DNA of 26,683 nucleotides from Candidatus Dadabacteria bacterium. GTDB taxonomy: Bacteria > Desulfobacterota_D > UBA1144 > Nemesobacterales > JADFKM01. This document shows, piece by piece, positions 16,166 through 22,286 of the stretch; position 1 is the first letter of the stretch; the number at the start of each line of letters is the position of its first letter. The stretch covers positions 1 to 26,683 of the forward strand of contig JADFKM010000003.1 of the NCBI GenBank assembly GCA_022564935.1. Direction: 5' to 3'. A program made the position numbers and the translations under genes. The notes beneath the pieces were generated by a model. It searched no databases and was not told the origin of the DNA. It saw nothing but the letters and a program-made list of their open reading frames with translations.

Positions 16166-17188
16166 TTACTCGCGGTAACGCTCAGGAGGGTCGTAGCCCA
16201 CTCCAATTAGGCCTAATAGGAAATTGAGACGAAGCCCGTAGAGAATCCTTTTAGCCGTACTTGCCCCAACCACTAAAGCATCCCTATCTTTGACCATGGG
16301 GTCTTCAGCCTCCCCTTTTCGAATCTTTCCCAAATCCACTTGTAAAACCTGTCTATTTCCATCGTCCAGCAAACGAATCAACATCACATTACCGATATCG
16401 GAATAGGTTGTGGTTCCACCTGCCATGGCAATACTTTGACTCACCGTAGTCTTGCCCTCTTTGATTGAATAAGAACCGGGTTTTCTTACCGCACCCTCCA
16501 CAAAAACTACACCCGCTTCAGGGACATAGATAACATCTCCTGGTTTAAGCGTTAAATTTGCTTCGGCATCACCTTCTATACCCTTTATAAACAGCTCCTC
16601 AAGGTCTATTATGTAGGCCTGTCTTTTCCCGTTTTCCTCGCTCCTTGTAAGGTAAACAGTCATCCCGGCATCATCATCCAATCCCTTTGCCGCAGCAAGA
16701 GCGTCGAGAAGGGTTTGTCTGCCCAGAAGTTCATAACTTCCCGGCTCTCTTACATACCCAACTACCGATACAAGCTTGCTCAAGTGTTCCTTGACAAAGA
16801 TGCTTACATTGGAGTCTTTAATGTAGCGACGCTCTTTGAGGAGTCTTTCAATCTTCTCCTCCGCTTCCCTGGCTGTGAGGTCGGCCACACCAACACTGCC
16901 TAAAAGGGGGAGAGTTATCCGCCCCCTGGAGCTTACGCGCACCGTGCTTGTGAGCTTTTCAGATTCAAACACTTTTATCTCGAGCAAGTCGGCAGGACCT
17001 ATGAGATAATTTGCTGGGGATGCGGGAGAGAACCCCCCCTGGGATAGTAGCTTGGTATTGACCTGTTTAATTTCTTGGGAGGACTCGATCCTGTTTTGAT
17101 TAAGCAGAGAACCGCTAAATTGTTTTCTTCCCCCGCAGCTAACCGTAATAATGAATGTTACTACCAGGAGGTATATTGTTCTCCTCAT
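16166..17188 (-). CDS. Wza-type outer-membrane polysaccharide export lipoprotein
   Basis: The 340-residue protein has a lipoprotein-like signal ending TVSC at Cys18; the residue at -3 is Thr rather than Leu, so lipidation is likely but not certain. NYLIGPADLLEIKVF opens the polysaccharide export domain (60-135), and two SLBB domains follow (about 139-222 and 226-308; VVGYVREPGSYEL and VEGAVRKPGSYSI are the matching strands). A hydrophobic amphipathic segment at 314-331 could form the outer-membrane helix barrel. It would form the pore that works with the Wzc-type protein next to it. A GGGAG site lies about 12 bases before the ATG. The upstream 101-bp gap includes a perfect 12-bp palindrome. 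Confidence 0.9.
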   Translation of the reverse strand: MRRTIYLLVVTFIITVSCGGRKQFSGSLLNQNRIESSQEIKQVNTKLLSQGGFSPASPANYLIGPADLLEIKVFESEKLTSTVRVSSRGRITLPLLGSVGVADLTAREAEEKIERLLKERRYIKDSNVSIFVKEHLSKLVSVVGYVREPGSYELLGRQTLLDALAAAKGLDDDAGMTVYLTRSEENGKRQAYIIDLEELFIKGIEGDAEANLTLKPGDVIYVPEAGVVFVEGAVRKPGSYSIKEGKTTVSQSIAMAGGTTTYSDIGNVMLIRLLDDGNRQVLQVDLGKIRKGEAEDPMVKDRDALVVGASTAKRILYGLRLNFLLGLIGVGYDPPERYRE

Positions 17189-17251
17189 CCCTATTGTCTC
17201 CCGTATTCACGGAAATAAACTTTAGAAAATCAGATATGAGCTACGATGGTA

Positions 17252-17263
17252 GTTGAATTCAAC
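17252..17263. promoter_or_regulatory. Perfect 12-bp palindrome upstream of the wza-like gene
   Basis: GTTGAATTCAAC is fully self-complementary. It lies between the FecR-like and Wza-like genes, about 64 bp before the latter's start. It is too short and has no T-run for a terminator. A repressor or activator site is possible, but a chance palindrome of this length cannot be excluded. Confidence 0.3.
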
Positions 17264-17289
17264 ATTTATAGCACCTTCCCTTACCCTAT

Positions 17290-18168
17290 TTAACGCGTTA
17301 CAGGACTCACTACCCCGTCTTCTCCTTGGCTTAACGCTACAGGGATAGCAAAGGCAGCGGGTATAACTATAGCCCCTGCTGCGCCAAGAAAGGCTCCGAT
17401 TATCGGGGCGCCAGCTGCTGGCAAAAACGCTGCTAATAACTCACGATCCACGGGCTGAACGAGTAAAGTCGATCCACTAACGCCTACAACCTTTATGTCG
17501 GTATCCTCTGGGAGGCTAGCTTCATCAATCACCTCCAAGTCGTCATCGACTACTACTACATTTAGGACCTTACCTTCTACCTGTGCTGCCCCTTCAGGGT
17601 TTAAGACCGTATTAGCCATTCCAATCTTTCCTATTAACTCTTCCAAACCCACCGCCTCCTCTTCAATCGTAGCCTGCGTCAGTATTATTTTTTCTCCGGC
17701 ATTTATTTCGGTAAGACCACCCGACCTCACTGCTTTCAGCACGCCTTCACTAACCTCCACCAAAGTATCATTATCCCTTACCACGATTCTTCCTGAGGTT
17801 ATGGAGCTACTTGCCAGAACCACTTTAGGGGAGAAAATCTCCCCGTGCTTTGTTTTAAAAGAAACCCGTGCCTTTTCGGGCTTTAGTCTAAAATAGATGT
17901 TTCCTTCTTCGATTTGAAACAGAGTCTGTCCCACTTCATCAATAGCCTTGAGAACGGTACCTTTATCTGCTATCAACGTTCCTCCTGCTATTCTTATAAG
18001 GGCTTTATGGTCATAAGTAATTTTGTTGCCGGAGATCAGAGGATAGACCTTCGGGTGCGATGGTGATGAATAAACCACTACTTTTCCCAATATAGTAGAT
18101 GCTCCTAAAGGCTCGATGCCAAGGAAAAGAAATGCCAAAACAAAGAAAAGATGTGTATATATTCTCAT
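17290..18168 (-). CDS. Secreted FecR-like domain protein with glycine-zipper C-terminus
   Basis: The product is 292 residues from the ATG at 18166-18168, chosen because GGGGGG lies 5 bases upstream and a clean signal peptide follows (MRIYTHLFFVLAFLFLGIEP, cleavage near GAS). The next 140 residues are beta-rich with FecR-like features (repeated G-x-V/I strands, ISGNKITYDHKALIRI, VEVSEGVLKAV, INAGEKIILT). The C-terminal 40 residues are Gly/Ala-rich and hydrophobic (AAGAPIIGAFLGAAGAIVI), like a glycine zipper or membrane-insertion segment. FecR-domain proteins recur as first genes of exopolysaccharide operons, where they may sense or scaffold at the periplasmic face. It is the first long gene after the promoter at 18397-18425. 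Function is inferred from position. Confidence 0.7.
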   Translation of the reverse strand: MRIYTHLFFVLAFLFLGIEPLGASTILGKVVVYSSPSHPKVYPLISGNKITYDHKALIRIAGGTLIADKGTVLKAIDEVGQTLFQIEEGNIYFRLKPEKARVSFKTKHGEIFSPKVVLASSSITSGRIVVRDNDTLVEVSEGVLKAVRSGGLTEINAGEKIILTQATIEEEAVGLEELIGKIGMANTVLNPEGAAQVEGKVLNVVVVDDDLEVIDEASLPEDTDIKVVGVSGSTLLVQPVDRELLAAFLPAAGAPIIGAFLGAAGAIVIPAAFAIPVALSQGEDGVVSPVTR

Positions 18169-18198
18169 AATCCCCCCGATCAAATTTTTTATAAGTTG

Positions 18199-18333
18199 TT
18201 ATTGGCAGCTTAGAAAGGAATGGGTTAAGTCAGATTTAGAATTAGGAGAAGAAATGATTTCTTTTGAAAATTGCAGAGACATAGATAAGGTAAACAAAGA
18301 GAGGTGAGTTTTCCGTTTCCTTCTCATACTCAT
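18199..18333 (-). CDS. Possible 44-residue leader peptide
   Basis: A short frame opens with ATG at 18331-18333, 7 bases after a GAGG sequence. It runs 44 codons to TAA at 18199-18201, within the transcript expected from the promoter at 18397-18425 and 30 bp before the FecR-like start. The peptide starts MSMRRKRKTH and is rich in Ser and Leu. It resembles no family I know. The good spacing of the ribosome site is the main support; a chance frame in an untranslated leader is the alternative. A 13-bp palindrome (18250-18262) lies inside it. Confidence 0.25.
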   Translation of the reverse strand: MSMRRKRKTHLSLFTLSMSLQFSKEIISSPNSKSDLTHSFLSCQ

Positions 18334-18396
18334 ATTGACGCCTCTTCCATAACACGCTAGTAAGCTAATACAATAACAACTATTACTATTATATAG

Positions 18397-18425
18397 TTTA
18401 TATCACAAAATATATATTATGTCAA
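18397..18425 (-). promoter_or_regulatory. Sigma70-type promoter of the export operon
   Basis: Read on the - strand, TTGACA (18425-18420) and TATAAA (18402-18397) are separated by exactly 17 bases in a very AT-rich block. That is a perfect -35 and a 5/6 -10 box. Transcription would start near 18390 and give a leader of about 220 bases before the FecR-like gene. No other - strand gene lies between. The leader contains the possible short ORF and a 13-bp palindrome, so control after initiation is possible. Confidence 0.6.
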
Positions 18426-18585
18426 TACATTATTTAAATATTATGACAACATAAATTTATATACATACGTTTATGATTTACTATGTGGTAAACATAATGC
18501 TGTACTATACTACAGTGTTGGTAGGTTGATAAGGTTCAGATTGAGTGAAGTGGAAGAATGGATGAAAACAAACAAGCAAGAGTAA
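18421..18585 (+). pseudogene. Excisionase-family (HTH_17) DNA-binding protein, degenerate 3' part
   Basis: Frame 1 of the + strand reads TYVYDLL (18463-18483), then after a poorly matching stretch YYSVGRLIRFRLSEVEEWMK (18508-18567), and ends TNKQE before TAA at 18583-18585. The VGRLIRFRLSEVEEWMK block is the conserved C-terminal half of excisionase-family helix-turn-helix proteins. The expected N-terminal half has no start codon and is not recognisable in the AT-rich DNA upstream, so the gene is decayed or truncated. It lies just beyond the export operon promoter and 240 bp before a tRNA fragment, consistent with remains of an integrated element. Confidence 0.5.
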
Positions 18586-18656
18586 GTTAGGTTGCCGTAT
18601 AACGAACTTGAAAGAATATAACATTGCAATTTTTGGAATGTGAAATTAACAGAAAT

Positions 18657-18684
18657 GGGGCTACTTGGTTAGCCCCTCTTTTTT
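18657..18684 (+). terminator. Rho-independent terminator
   Basis: GGGGCTA (18657-18663) pairs perfectly with TAGCCCC (18670-18676) around a 6-base loop, and TCTTTTTT follows. It is oriented for + strand transcription and lies 70 bp after the excisionase-like remnant, which it probably once served. Confidence 0.75.
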
Positions 18685-18826
18685 ATCAAAGAATATTCAA
18701 AGAATGAGTCGTAATCTATCCTTTTAAACATAATCTTTAAACCGTATGGAATATATAGAAATCCTTTAATTAAGACCATTTGCAAAAAATCCGGTAATCT
18801 CTAAAAGTTACAAAATTATCTTAAAT

Positions 18827-18872
18827 AGGACTGAAAATCCTCGTGTCGGCGGTTCAATTCCGTCTCCGGGCA
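18827..18872 (+). tRNA. 3' half of a tRNA-Phe(GAA) gene; probable att-site remnant
   Basis: From the anticodon stem onward the geometry is that of tRNA-Phe. AGGA and TCCT flank the loop CTGAAAA with anticodon GAA (18833-18835). A 5-base variable region GTGTC follows, then a fully paired T arm (GGCGG, loop TTCAATT, CCGTC), then TCCGGGC and the discriminator A. No CCA is encoded. The 5' half (GCCCGGA and D arm) is absent from the preceding AT-rich bases, so this cannot give a functional tRNA. Integrases commonly recombine within tRNA 3' halves, leaving such a piece at one end of an island. The rest of the window shows no second copy. Confidence 0.75.
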
Positions 18873-18895
18873 TTCCCCTTTCTACTCATACACAT

Positions 18896-18940
18896 AGCGA
18901 AGACCACGTCCCCTGGAGTATAGGGCGAAGCGGGTTGGTT
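18896..18940 (+). repeat. Copy 1 of a 45-bp imperfect direct repeat
   Basis: The segment from AGCGAAGACCACGTC to GAAGCGGGTTGGTT recurs, diverged and with small gaps, at 20484-20527. Roughly three quarters of positions agree, including ACGTC, GGAG and the last GGGTTGGTT. It begins 24 bases after the tRNA fragment. Its nature is not known to me. It may be an internal piece of the IS whose two ends lie nearby, or an older insertion site. Confidence 0.5.
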
Positions 18941-19029
18941 CCAGATCAGGCTGTTTGATAAACTACCCGAAAGTCGTATCATTTTTAGTCTTTTAGGAAA
19001 CTACTACTAGTTCGTCGGCCCCAGGAGAG

Positions 19030-19170
19030 ATTGACCGATGGGTGGAAAAATATAATCGGAGCTACCTGCATTCGGCTCTTGGATACCGCACGCCGATGCA
19101 GGCAGAGGAAAACTATGAATTCAGCCGCGGGACTATCTTAAACGTGGCTTGACTAATGGGGAGCACTACA
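19030..19170 (+). mobile_element. IS3-family element, 3' remnant (transposase OrfB C-terminus and right inverted repeat)
   Basis: Bases 19033-19152 encode DRWVEKYNRSYLHSALGYRT, then PMQAEENYEF and a TGA. This is the end of an IS3-family DDE transposase (the NxxxxHSALGYRTP motif follows the catalytic Glu). Directly after the stop, 19153-19170 on the opposite strand reads TGTAGTGCTCCCCATTAG and matches the left-end sequence at 20271. It is therefore the right inverted repeat, and 19170 is the outer edge. Everything upstream of about 19030, including the DDE residues, is missing. The fragment cannot move by itself. Confidence 0.8.
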
Positions 19171-19564
19171 AAGGCTTCTCATCATGTCCCTGGAAAAGAA
19201 ACGCAGTATTTTCCACTAACTTTCTTTCCTTTGCCTCATTCTCATCACCAAAAACATATGTTTCTATACGAAATTCTATCATCCCAACACCTGTTCAATG
19301 AACTCATCCCAGTCCTTCGTAGTATATTTCTTTTGTGGCATCCGTAGAAACACAACGCCTTCCCTTCTTTGCCTTTCTTTTTATCTACATTCATTACAGT
19401 AAAAACCCTACTATCCCACCCTCGTTTGGAAATGCTGAATACAAGTCTTCATGAGGCGGATAATCCCACGGAGGCTTATAGTAAATCAAAGCCGGAAAGC
19501 CAATTATCTTATGATAAAGTTAATCACCGACATAAATCTCAGTCATTATGTGCCATTTCACAAA
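19171..19564. other. 394-bp gene-free stretch between IS end and lipoprotein gene
   Basis: Short frames exist on the + strand, but their composition and lack of ribosome sites argue against coding. I see no RNA gene, repeat or clear hairpin. It lies between the right end of the IS remnant and the 3' end of the lipoprotein gene, and could be decayed cargo. Confidence 0.5.
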
Positions 19565-20047
19565 TCATTGATATAAGTCATTGCTCAGACACAGCCCCTC
19601 AGCCGTGTTATTGAAAAAAGAAATATCATGAGTCCAATTTAAGCCCAACTGGAATAAGTACAGGTGAGCGAACTCATGCGCCCATACGAGTCTGCAAGTA
19701 CCATCATCGAAACACGACAATAAGCAAATATCGAACCATGCTTCGTTCTCTTCCAGTCTCGCAAACGCCCTGCTCTGCCCCTGTACCTCACAGTCTAAAT
19801 CCTTATAGATTACTATATTCGGCTCTGTAACTGCCGTTCTACCCTTAAACACTTCGGCACAAGCTACAAACACGTCCCAAACCCACAATTCATCCTCATT
19901 AATCAACCGCTCCTCAAGTACCGACACCGCGCTCCTGTAGGTGCCTCTCTCGATCATATATCGGGATATATTGGGCAGATCGCCCCCACACCCTACTAAA
20001 AAAGCTAAACATCCTCCTACGAAGAGATTAGTAATCACTCTCTTCAT
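19565..20047 (-). CDS. Lipoprotein with HEFAH metalloprotease-like motif
   Basis: The product is 160 residues from the ATG at 20045-20047, with GGAGG 10 bases upstream. A TTG six bases earlier is less likely. The signal ends FLVGC, giving a lipid-modified Cys20. HEFAH at 124-128, preceded by a hydrophobic strand (CRLVWA), fits a zincin active site. His140 (WTHD) or Glu150 (NNTAEGL) could be the third zinc ligand. Several Cys residues (63, 86, 109, 112, 118) suggest disulfides in an oxidising compartment. The protein is short for a protease, so it may be a minimal or inactive zincin. It lies alone between two IS3 end fragments and is probably former transposon cargo. Family not recognised. Confidence 0.65.
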   Translation of the reverse strand: MKRVITNLFVGGCLAFLVGCGGDLPNISRYMIERGTYRSAVSVLEERLINEDELWVWDVFVACAEVFKGRTAVTEPNIVIYKDLDCEVQGQSRAFARLEENEAWFDICLLSCFDDGTCRLVWAHEFAHLYLFQLGLNWTHDISFFNNTAEGLCLSNDLYQ

Positions 20048-20206
20048 AACCAATTTTCCTCCATTGAGATTTTAATTACTCACTCTGACAAAAACCTAAT
20101 ACTCTCTGACTTACAAGTAGCGTGCCAATTTAATCATATGAGTAAATATATGTGTATATTCGGGATGTTACGAGACTACGGCCGATTACAAATAGGTCTA
20201 ATGAAT

Positions 20207-20250
20207 ACATTCTTGAAACATTCTTGAGACATTCTTGAGACATTGTTATG
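20207..20250. repeat. 11-bp tandem repeat, about 3.5 copies
   Basis: The unit ACATTCTTGAG (first copy ending AA) occurs at 20207-20217, 20218-20228 and 20229-20239, with a partial copy to about 20250. The period is close to one helical turn. It lies about 20 bp outside the left IS end. Function unknown. Confidence 0.7.
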
Positions 20251-20270
20251 AGACAACAATATGGCAGACT

Positions 20271-20513
20271 TATACTGCTCCCCTTTAAGAAGAAGCAATT
20301 GCTAAGATAGTATCCTTAGGCTAGAAAGCATTAAGGAGTGTAAGCATGAAGCGAAGGAATTGGGATGCCAAGACCAAGACAAAGGTCGTGCTTGAGGGGC
20401 TTTCAGGCCTCAGCGTATCGGAGATTTGCAGTGAGTACGGAATTCAACAGAACCAGTATTATCGTTGGCGGGATCAGTTCTTGAGCGAAGATTACGTCTC
20501 CCCGGAGCACTGA
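20271..20513 (+). mobile_element. IS3-family element, 5' remnant (left inverted repeat and OrfA start)
   Basis: TATACTGCTCCCCTTTAAG at 20271-20289 is the left terminal repeat; it matches the inverted sequence at 19153-19170. ATG 20346, preceded by AAGGAG, starts OrfA: MKRRNWDAKTKTKVVLEGL, then VSEICSEYGIQQNQYYRWRDQF. This is the HTH_Tnp_1 domain that binds the IS ends. Homology ends near 20483, where the 45-bp repeat begins, and a stop follows at 20511-20513, giving 55 residues instead of about 90-100. OrfB is missing. The orientation is the same as the 3' remnant at 19030, so the two are outer parts of separate copies and not one element. Confidence 0.8.
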
Positions 20514-20527
20514 GAAGTGGGTTGGTT
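20484..20527 (+). repeat. Copy 2 of the 45-bp imperfect direct repeat
   Basis: AGCGAAGATTACGTC to GAAGTGGGTTGGTT is the diverged partner of 18896-18940. It starts exactly where similarity to IS3 OrfA stops, so it marks the point at which the transposase was broken. Confidence 0.5.
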
Positions 20528-20563
20528 TGTAATCCTGTGGTTTTAACCAATCATCATAAATCA

Positions 20564-20594
20564 CTTGATAACTCAAGCACTTATAGTGTAAAAT
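20564..20594 (+). promoter_or_regulatory. Promoter with two palindromic operator candidates for the XRE operon
   Basis: TTGATA (20565-20570) and TAAAAT (20589-20594) are 18 bases apart. CTTGA-TAAC-TCAAG (20564-20577) overlaps the -35 box, and CACT-TAT-AGTG (20578-20588) fills the spacer. Two adjacent palindromes in this position fit autoregulation by the XRE protein encoded 60 bp downstream. A run of eight G (20603-20610) and a second TATAAT (20625-20630) follow, then AGTGCACT near 20633-20640. Confidence 0.45.
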
Positions 20595-20655
20595 CTAGGA
20601 GAGGGGGGGGATCATCCTAACAATTATAATTTAGTGCACTCTTGGAGGTTGTTAC

Positions 20656-21069
20656 ATGAGATTCGGCGAGTATTTAAAGAACAAGCGGAAGGTCAAGAAC
20701 ATAACTCAGGAGGAGCTTGCCCGCACCCTTGGGGTATCGAGCGTTTACATTCACCAGCTTGAGAAGGCCAAGGTGGACGCCCCTTCGTTGGAGAGGTGCG
20801 AGAAAATAGCGATGGTTCTTGACGTTCCGGCGGATGAGACCTGGAATATCGCTAAGAAGGAGAGGATGAGGAGGTTTATGGATAGGGAGGGGATAAGCGA
20901 AAAAGACCTCGAGGTTTTAACTGAGGCGGAGAGGCTCTTGATAAAGCTCTACAGGAGTCTCGATGACGATACCAAGAGGGATTTCGGTGGCATGGTCTAT
21001 ATGCTCCTGAGAAGGGCTGAAAGCGAGGGCCTTCAGGAAATACTCGAAGAGTTTATGAAATGCGCGTGA
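20656..21069 (+). CDS. XRE-family HTH transcriptional regulator
   Basis: This 137-residue protein has an N-terminal HTH_3/XRE domain (about residues 3-58). NITQEELARTLGVSSVYIHQLEKAK covers helices 2 and 3, and SLERCEKIAMVLDVPAD closes the domain. The C-terminal half is helical and charged (ERLLIKLYRSLDDDTKRDF), probably for dimerisation. GGAGG lies 7 bases before the ATG. It overlaps the next gene by 10 bp (or 1 bp with the alternative start), so the three-gene unit is tightly coupled. The palindromes in its promoter suggest autorepression. Base composition is closer to the pilus genes than to the adjoining IS remnants, so it may be resident and not part of the transposon. Confidence 0.85.
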   Translation: MRFGEYLKNKRKVKNITQEELARTLGVSSVYIHQLEKAKVDAPSLERCEKIAMVLDVPADETWNIAKKERMRRFMDREGISEKDLEVLTEAERLLIKLYRSLDDDTKRDFGGMVYMLLRRAESEGLQEILEEFMKCA

Positions 21070-21824
21070 TGAAGAAGCTCGATACTTTAGCGAAAGCGGT
21101 GGGAATGGAGCTCTGCATACTGGGCTTCATAGGACTCGTGTTCCTGTTCCAGTATGACAAAGCCACCGACGAGTTAGTCTCAAAAACCAAAGCCATAGGC
21201 GAAACCATTGGGGAGCAGGCCAGTGTTTTTTTCACCGGCAGGAAAGACAAGGCGACGAGTGATGAGTTCTTCCTGTTCCTCGATGAAAGGCTTGGAAGGA
21301 AAAAACTGTTCAACACATTCGATATAGCCCCTAAGTTCTTTAGCGTTGTGCTGAGAAGCGACATTGAGCGCAGTGGATTTTCTGACCGGTACAAAGAGGA
21401 CTTTTATCCCACCGGGGGCTATACGGTAAAGAAGGTCGGTGGGTCGATCTCGGTGTCGGTGCCTTTTCTGAGGAGCGGGGAATCCAGCCCATTCGGCATT
21501 GTCAAGATAGAGTCCTCCACTCGCACATTGATGCAGAAAGTGCTTATGGATAACTTTCTTCTTTACTCTGCAATACTTTTAGTGCTCAATAACCAGGCGT
21601 TCATTCTTTATCTTATCCTCAGGCGGAAAAGAGAGGTGGTGTTTGAGAAAGGCTACCTTAAGGAGCACTCGATTGGAGCGCTTACGATTTTCCATAAAGT
21701 CCTTGGCGACATAATTGCCGATCATGAGATGACCGGGGCAGAACTCAAAGAGCAGCCCGCTGAAAGTGCCCAGGATGAAAAAGTGGTGTCGATCTCCAAG
21801 AAGATTAGGAAGAAGGGATCTTAG
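21060..21824 (+). CDS. Bitopic inner-membrane protein with sensor-like periplasmic domain
   Basis: The 254-residue protein has TM1 at about 14-32, a periplasmic region at about 33-163, TM2 at about 165-188, and a basic, helical cytoplasmic tail of about 65 residues ending in a Lys-rich cluster. The outer domain ends SPFGIVKIESSTRTLMQKVL, which resembles the juxtamembrane end of extracytoplasmic sensor domains in histidine kinases and cyclases. No kinase, GGDEF or other output domain is present. It may therefore signal by contacting a partner, most simply the XRE protein encoded upstream. The start is ATG 21060; ATG 21069, overlapping the XRE stop as TGATG, is equally plausible. The stop is directly followed by the next ATG. 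No family recognised. Confidence 0.6.
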   Translation: MRVMKKLDTLAKAVGMELCILGFIGLVFLFQYDKATDELVSKTKAIGETIGEQASVFFTGRKDKATSDEFFLFLDERLGRKKLFNTFDIAPKFFSVVLRSDIERSGFSDRYKEDFYPTGGYTVKKVGGSISVSVPFLRSGESSPFGIVKIESSTRTLMQKVLMDNFLLYSAILLVLNNQAFILYLILRRKREVVFEKGYLKEHSIGALTIFHKVLGDIIADHEMTGAELKEQPAESAQDEKVVSISKKIRKKGS

Positions 21825-22202
21825 ATGAAGAAGCTTGCCGTTGTTTTAGTGGCTTTATTCTTAGTAATCGGTTGCGTACAGCACGAGGACTCGGGCTTTG
21901 TCGTGCTTGACGGCCCCGTTATGGAAGGCCTTAACGATGAGGGCAACCTTGAGTTCACCGGCGTCGTGTTGAACACCGGGCCGTTCACCGTTGGCTCAGT
22001 GTTTGTCGTCATAATCCTCAAAGATGATGACGGCAACGTAATAGAGGCACCCACAGTGCATGTGAAAGGGGATGACATAGATGATCTGCTGTTCCCCTCC
22101 GAAAGGGCATTCTTTACAGTTTCTGTGACGGTCGATCCCGTAAGGATATTTTCAAAGGACGTGGAGATCTTCGTCGAAGAAGAGGACGTAGACGCTCCTT
22201 AG
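21825..22202 (+). CDS. Small lipoprotein with FxLYD/Ig-like beta domain
   Basis: The 125-residue product has a signal peptide MKKLAVVLVALFLVIGC with lipobox LVIGC (Cys17). The mature part is a beta sandwich-like domain: LEFTGVVLNTGPFTVGSVFVVI, then LKDDDGNVIE and FFTVSVTVDP, the pattern of FxLYD or DUF3426-type domains that fold like immunoglobulin. The C-terminus is strongly acidic. It begins immediately after the stop of the membrane protein, so it is the third gene of the operon. It could be an outer-membrane or periplasmic ligand for the bitopic protein; this is inference from context. Confidence 0.65.
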   Translation: MKKLAVVLVALFLVIGCVQHEDSGFVVLDGPVMEGLNDEGNLEFTGVVLNTGPFTVGSVFVVIILKDDDGNVIEAPTVHVKGDDIDDLLFPSERAFFTVSVTVDPVRIFSKDVEIFVEEEDVDAP

Positions 22203-22286
22203 ATCTGCTCGACCACTCTGCCCGGCTACAACCTCCTCCAAGATAGTTTGAATCCGCTGTAACCTACCCGGCCTGTGGTAGTTAAT

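Noticed and set aside
18116-18307. A 63-codon + strand frame across the FecR-like gene start
   Set aside because: It overlaps the promoter-proximal part of the - strand operon, is opposite to a good signal peptide and has no ribosome site.
18827-18872. A functional tRNA gene
   Set aside because: The acceptor 5' strand and D arm are absent upstream and no CCA follows, so only a 3' half is present.
19156-19614. Short + strand frames after the IS end
   Set aside because: Biased composition, no ribosome sites and partial overlap with the 3' end of the lipoprotein gene on the other strand.
20207-20250. CRISPR-like or iteron array
   Set aside because: The 11-bp units are directly adjacent with no spacers, there are fewer than four, and no cas or replication gene is nearby.
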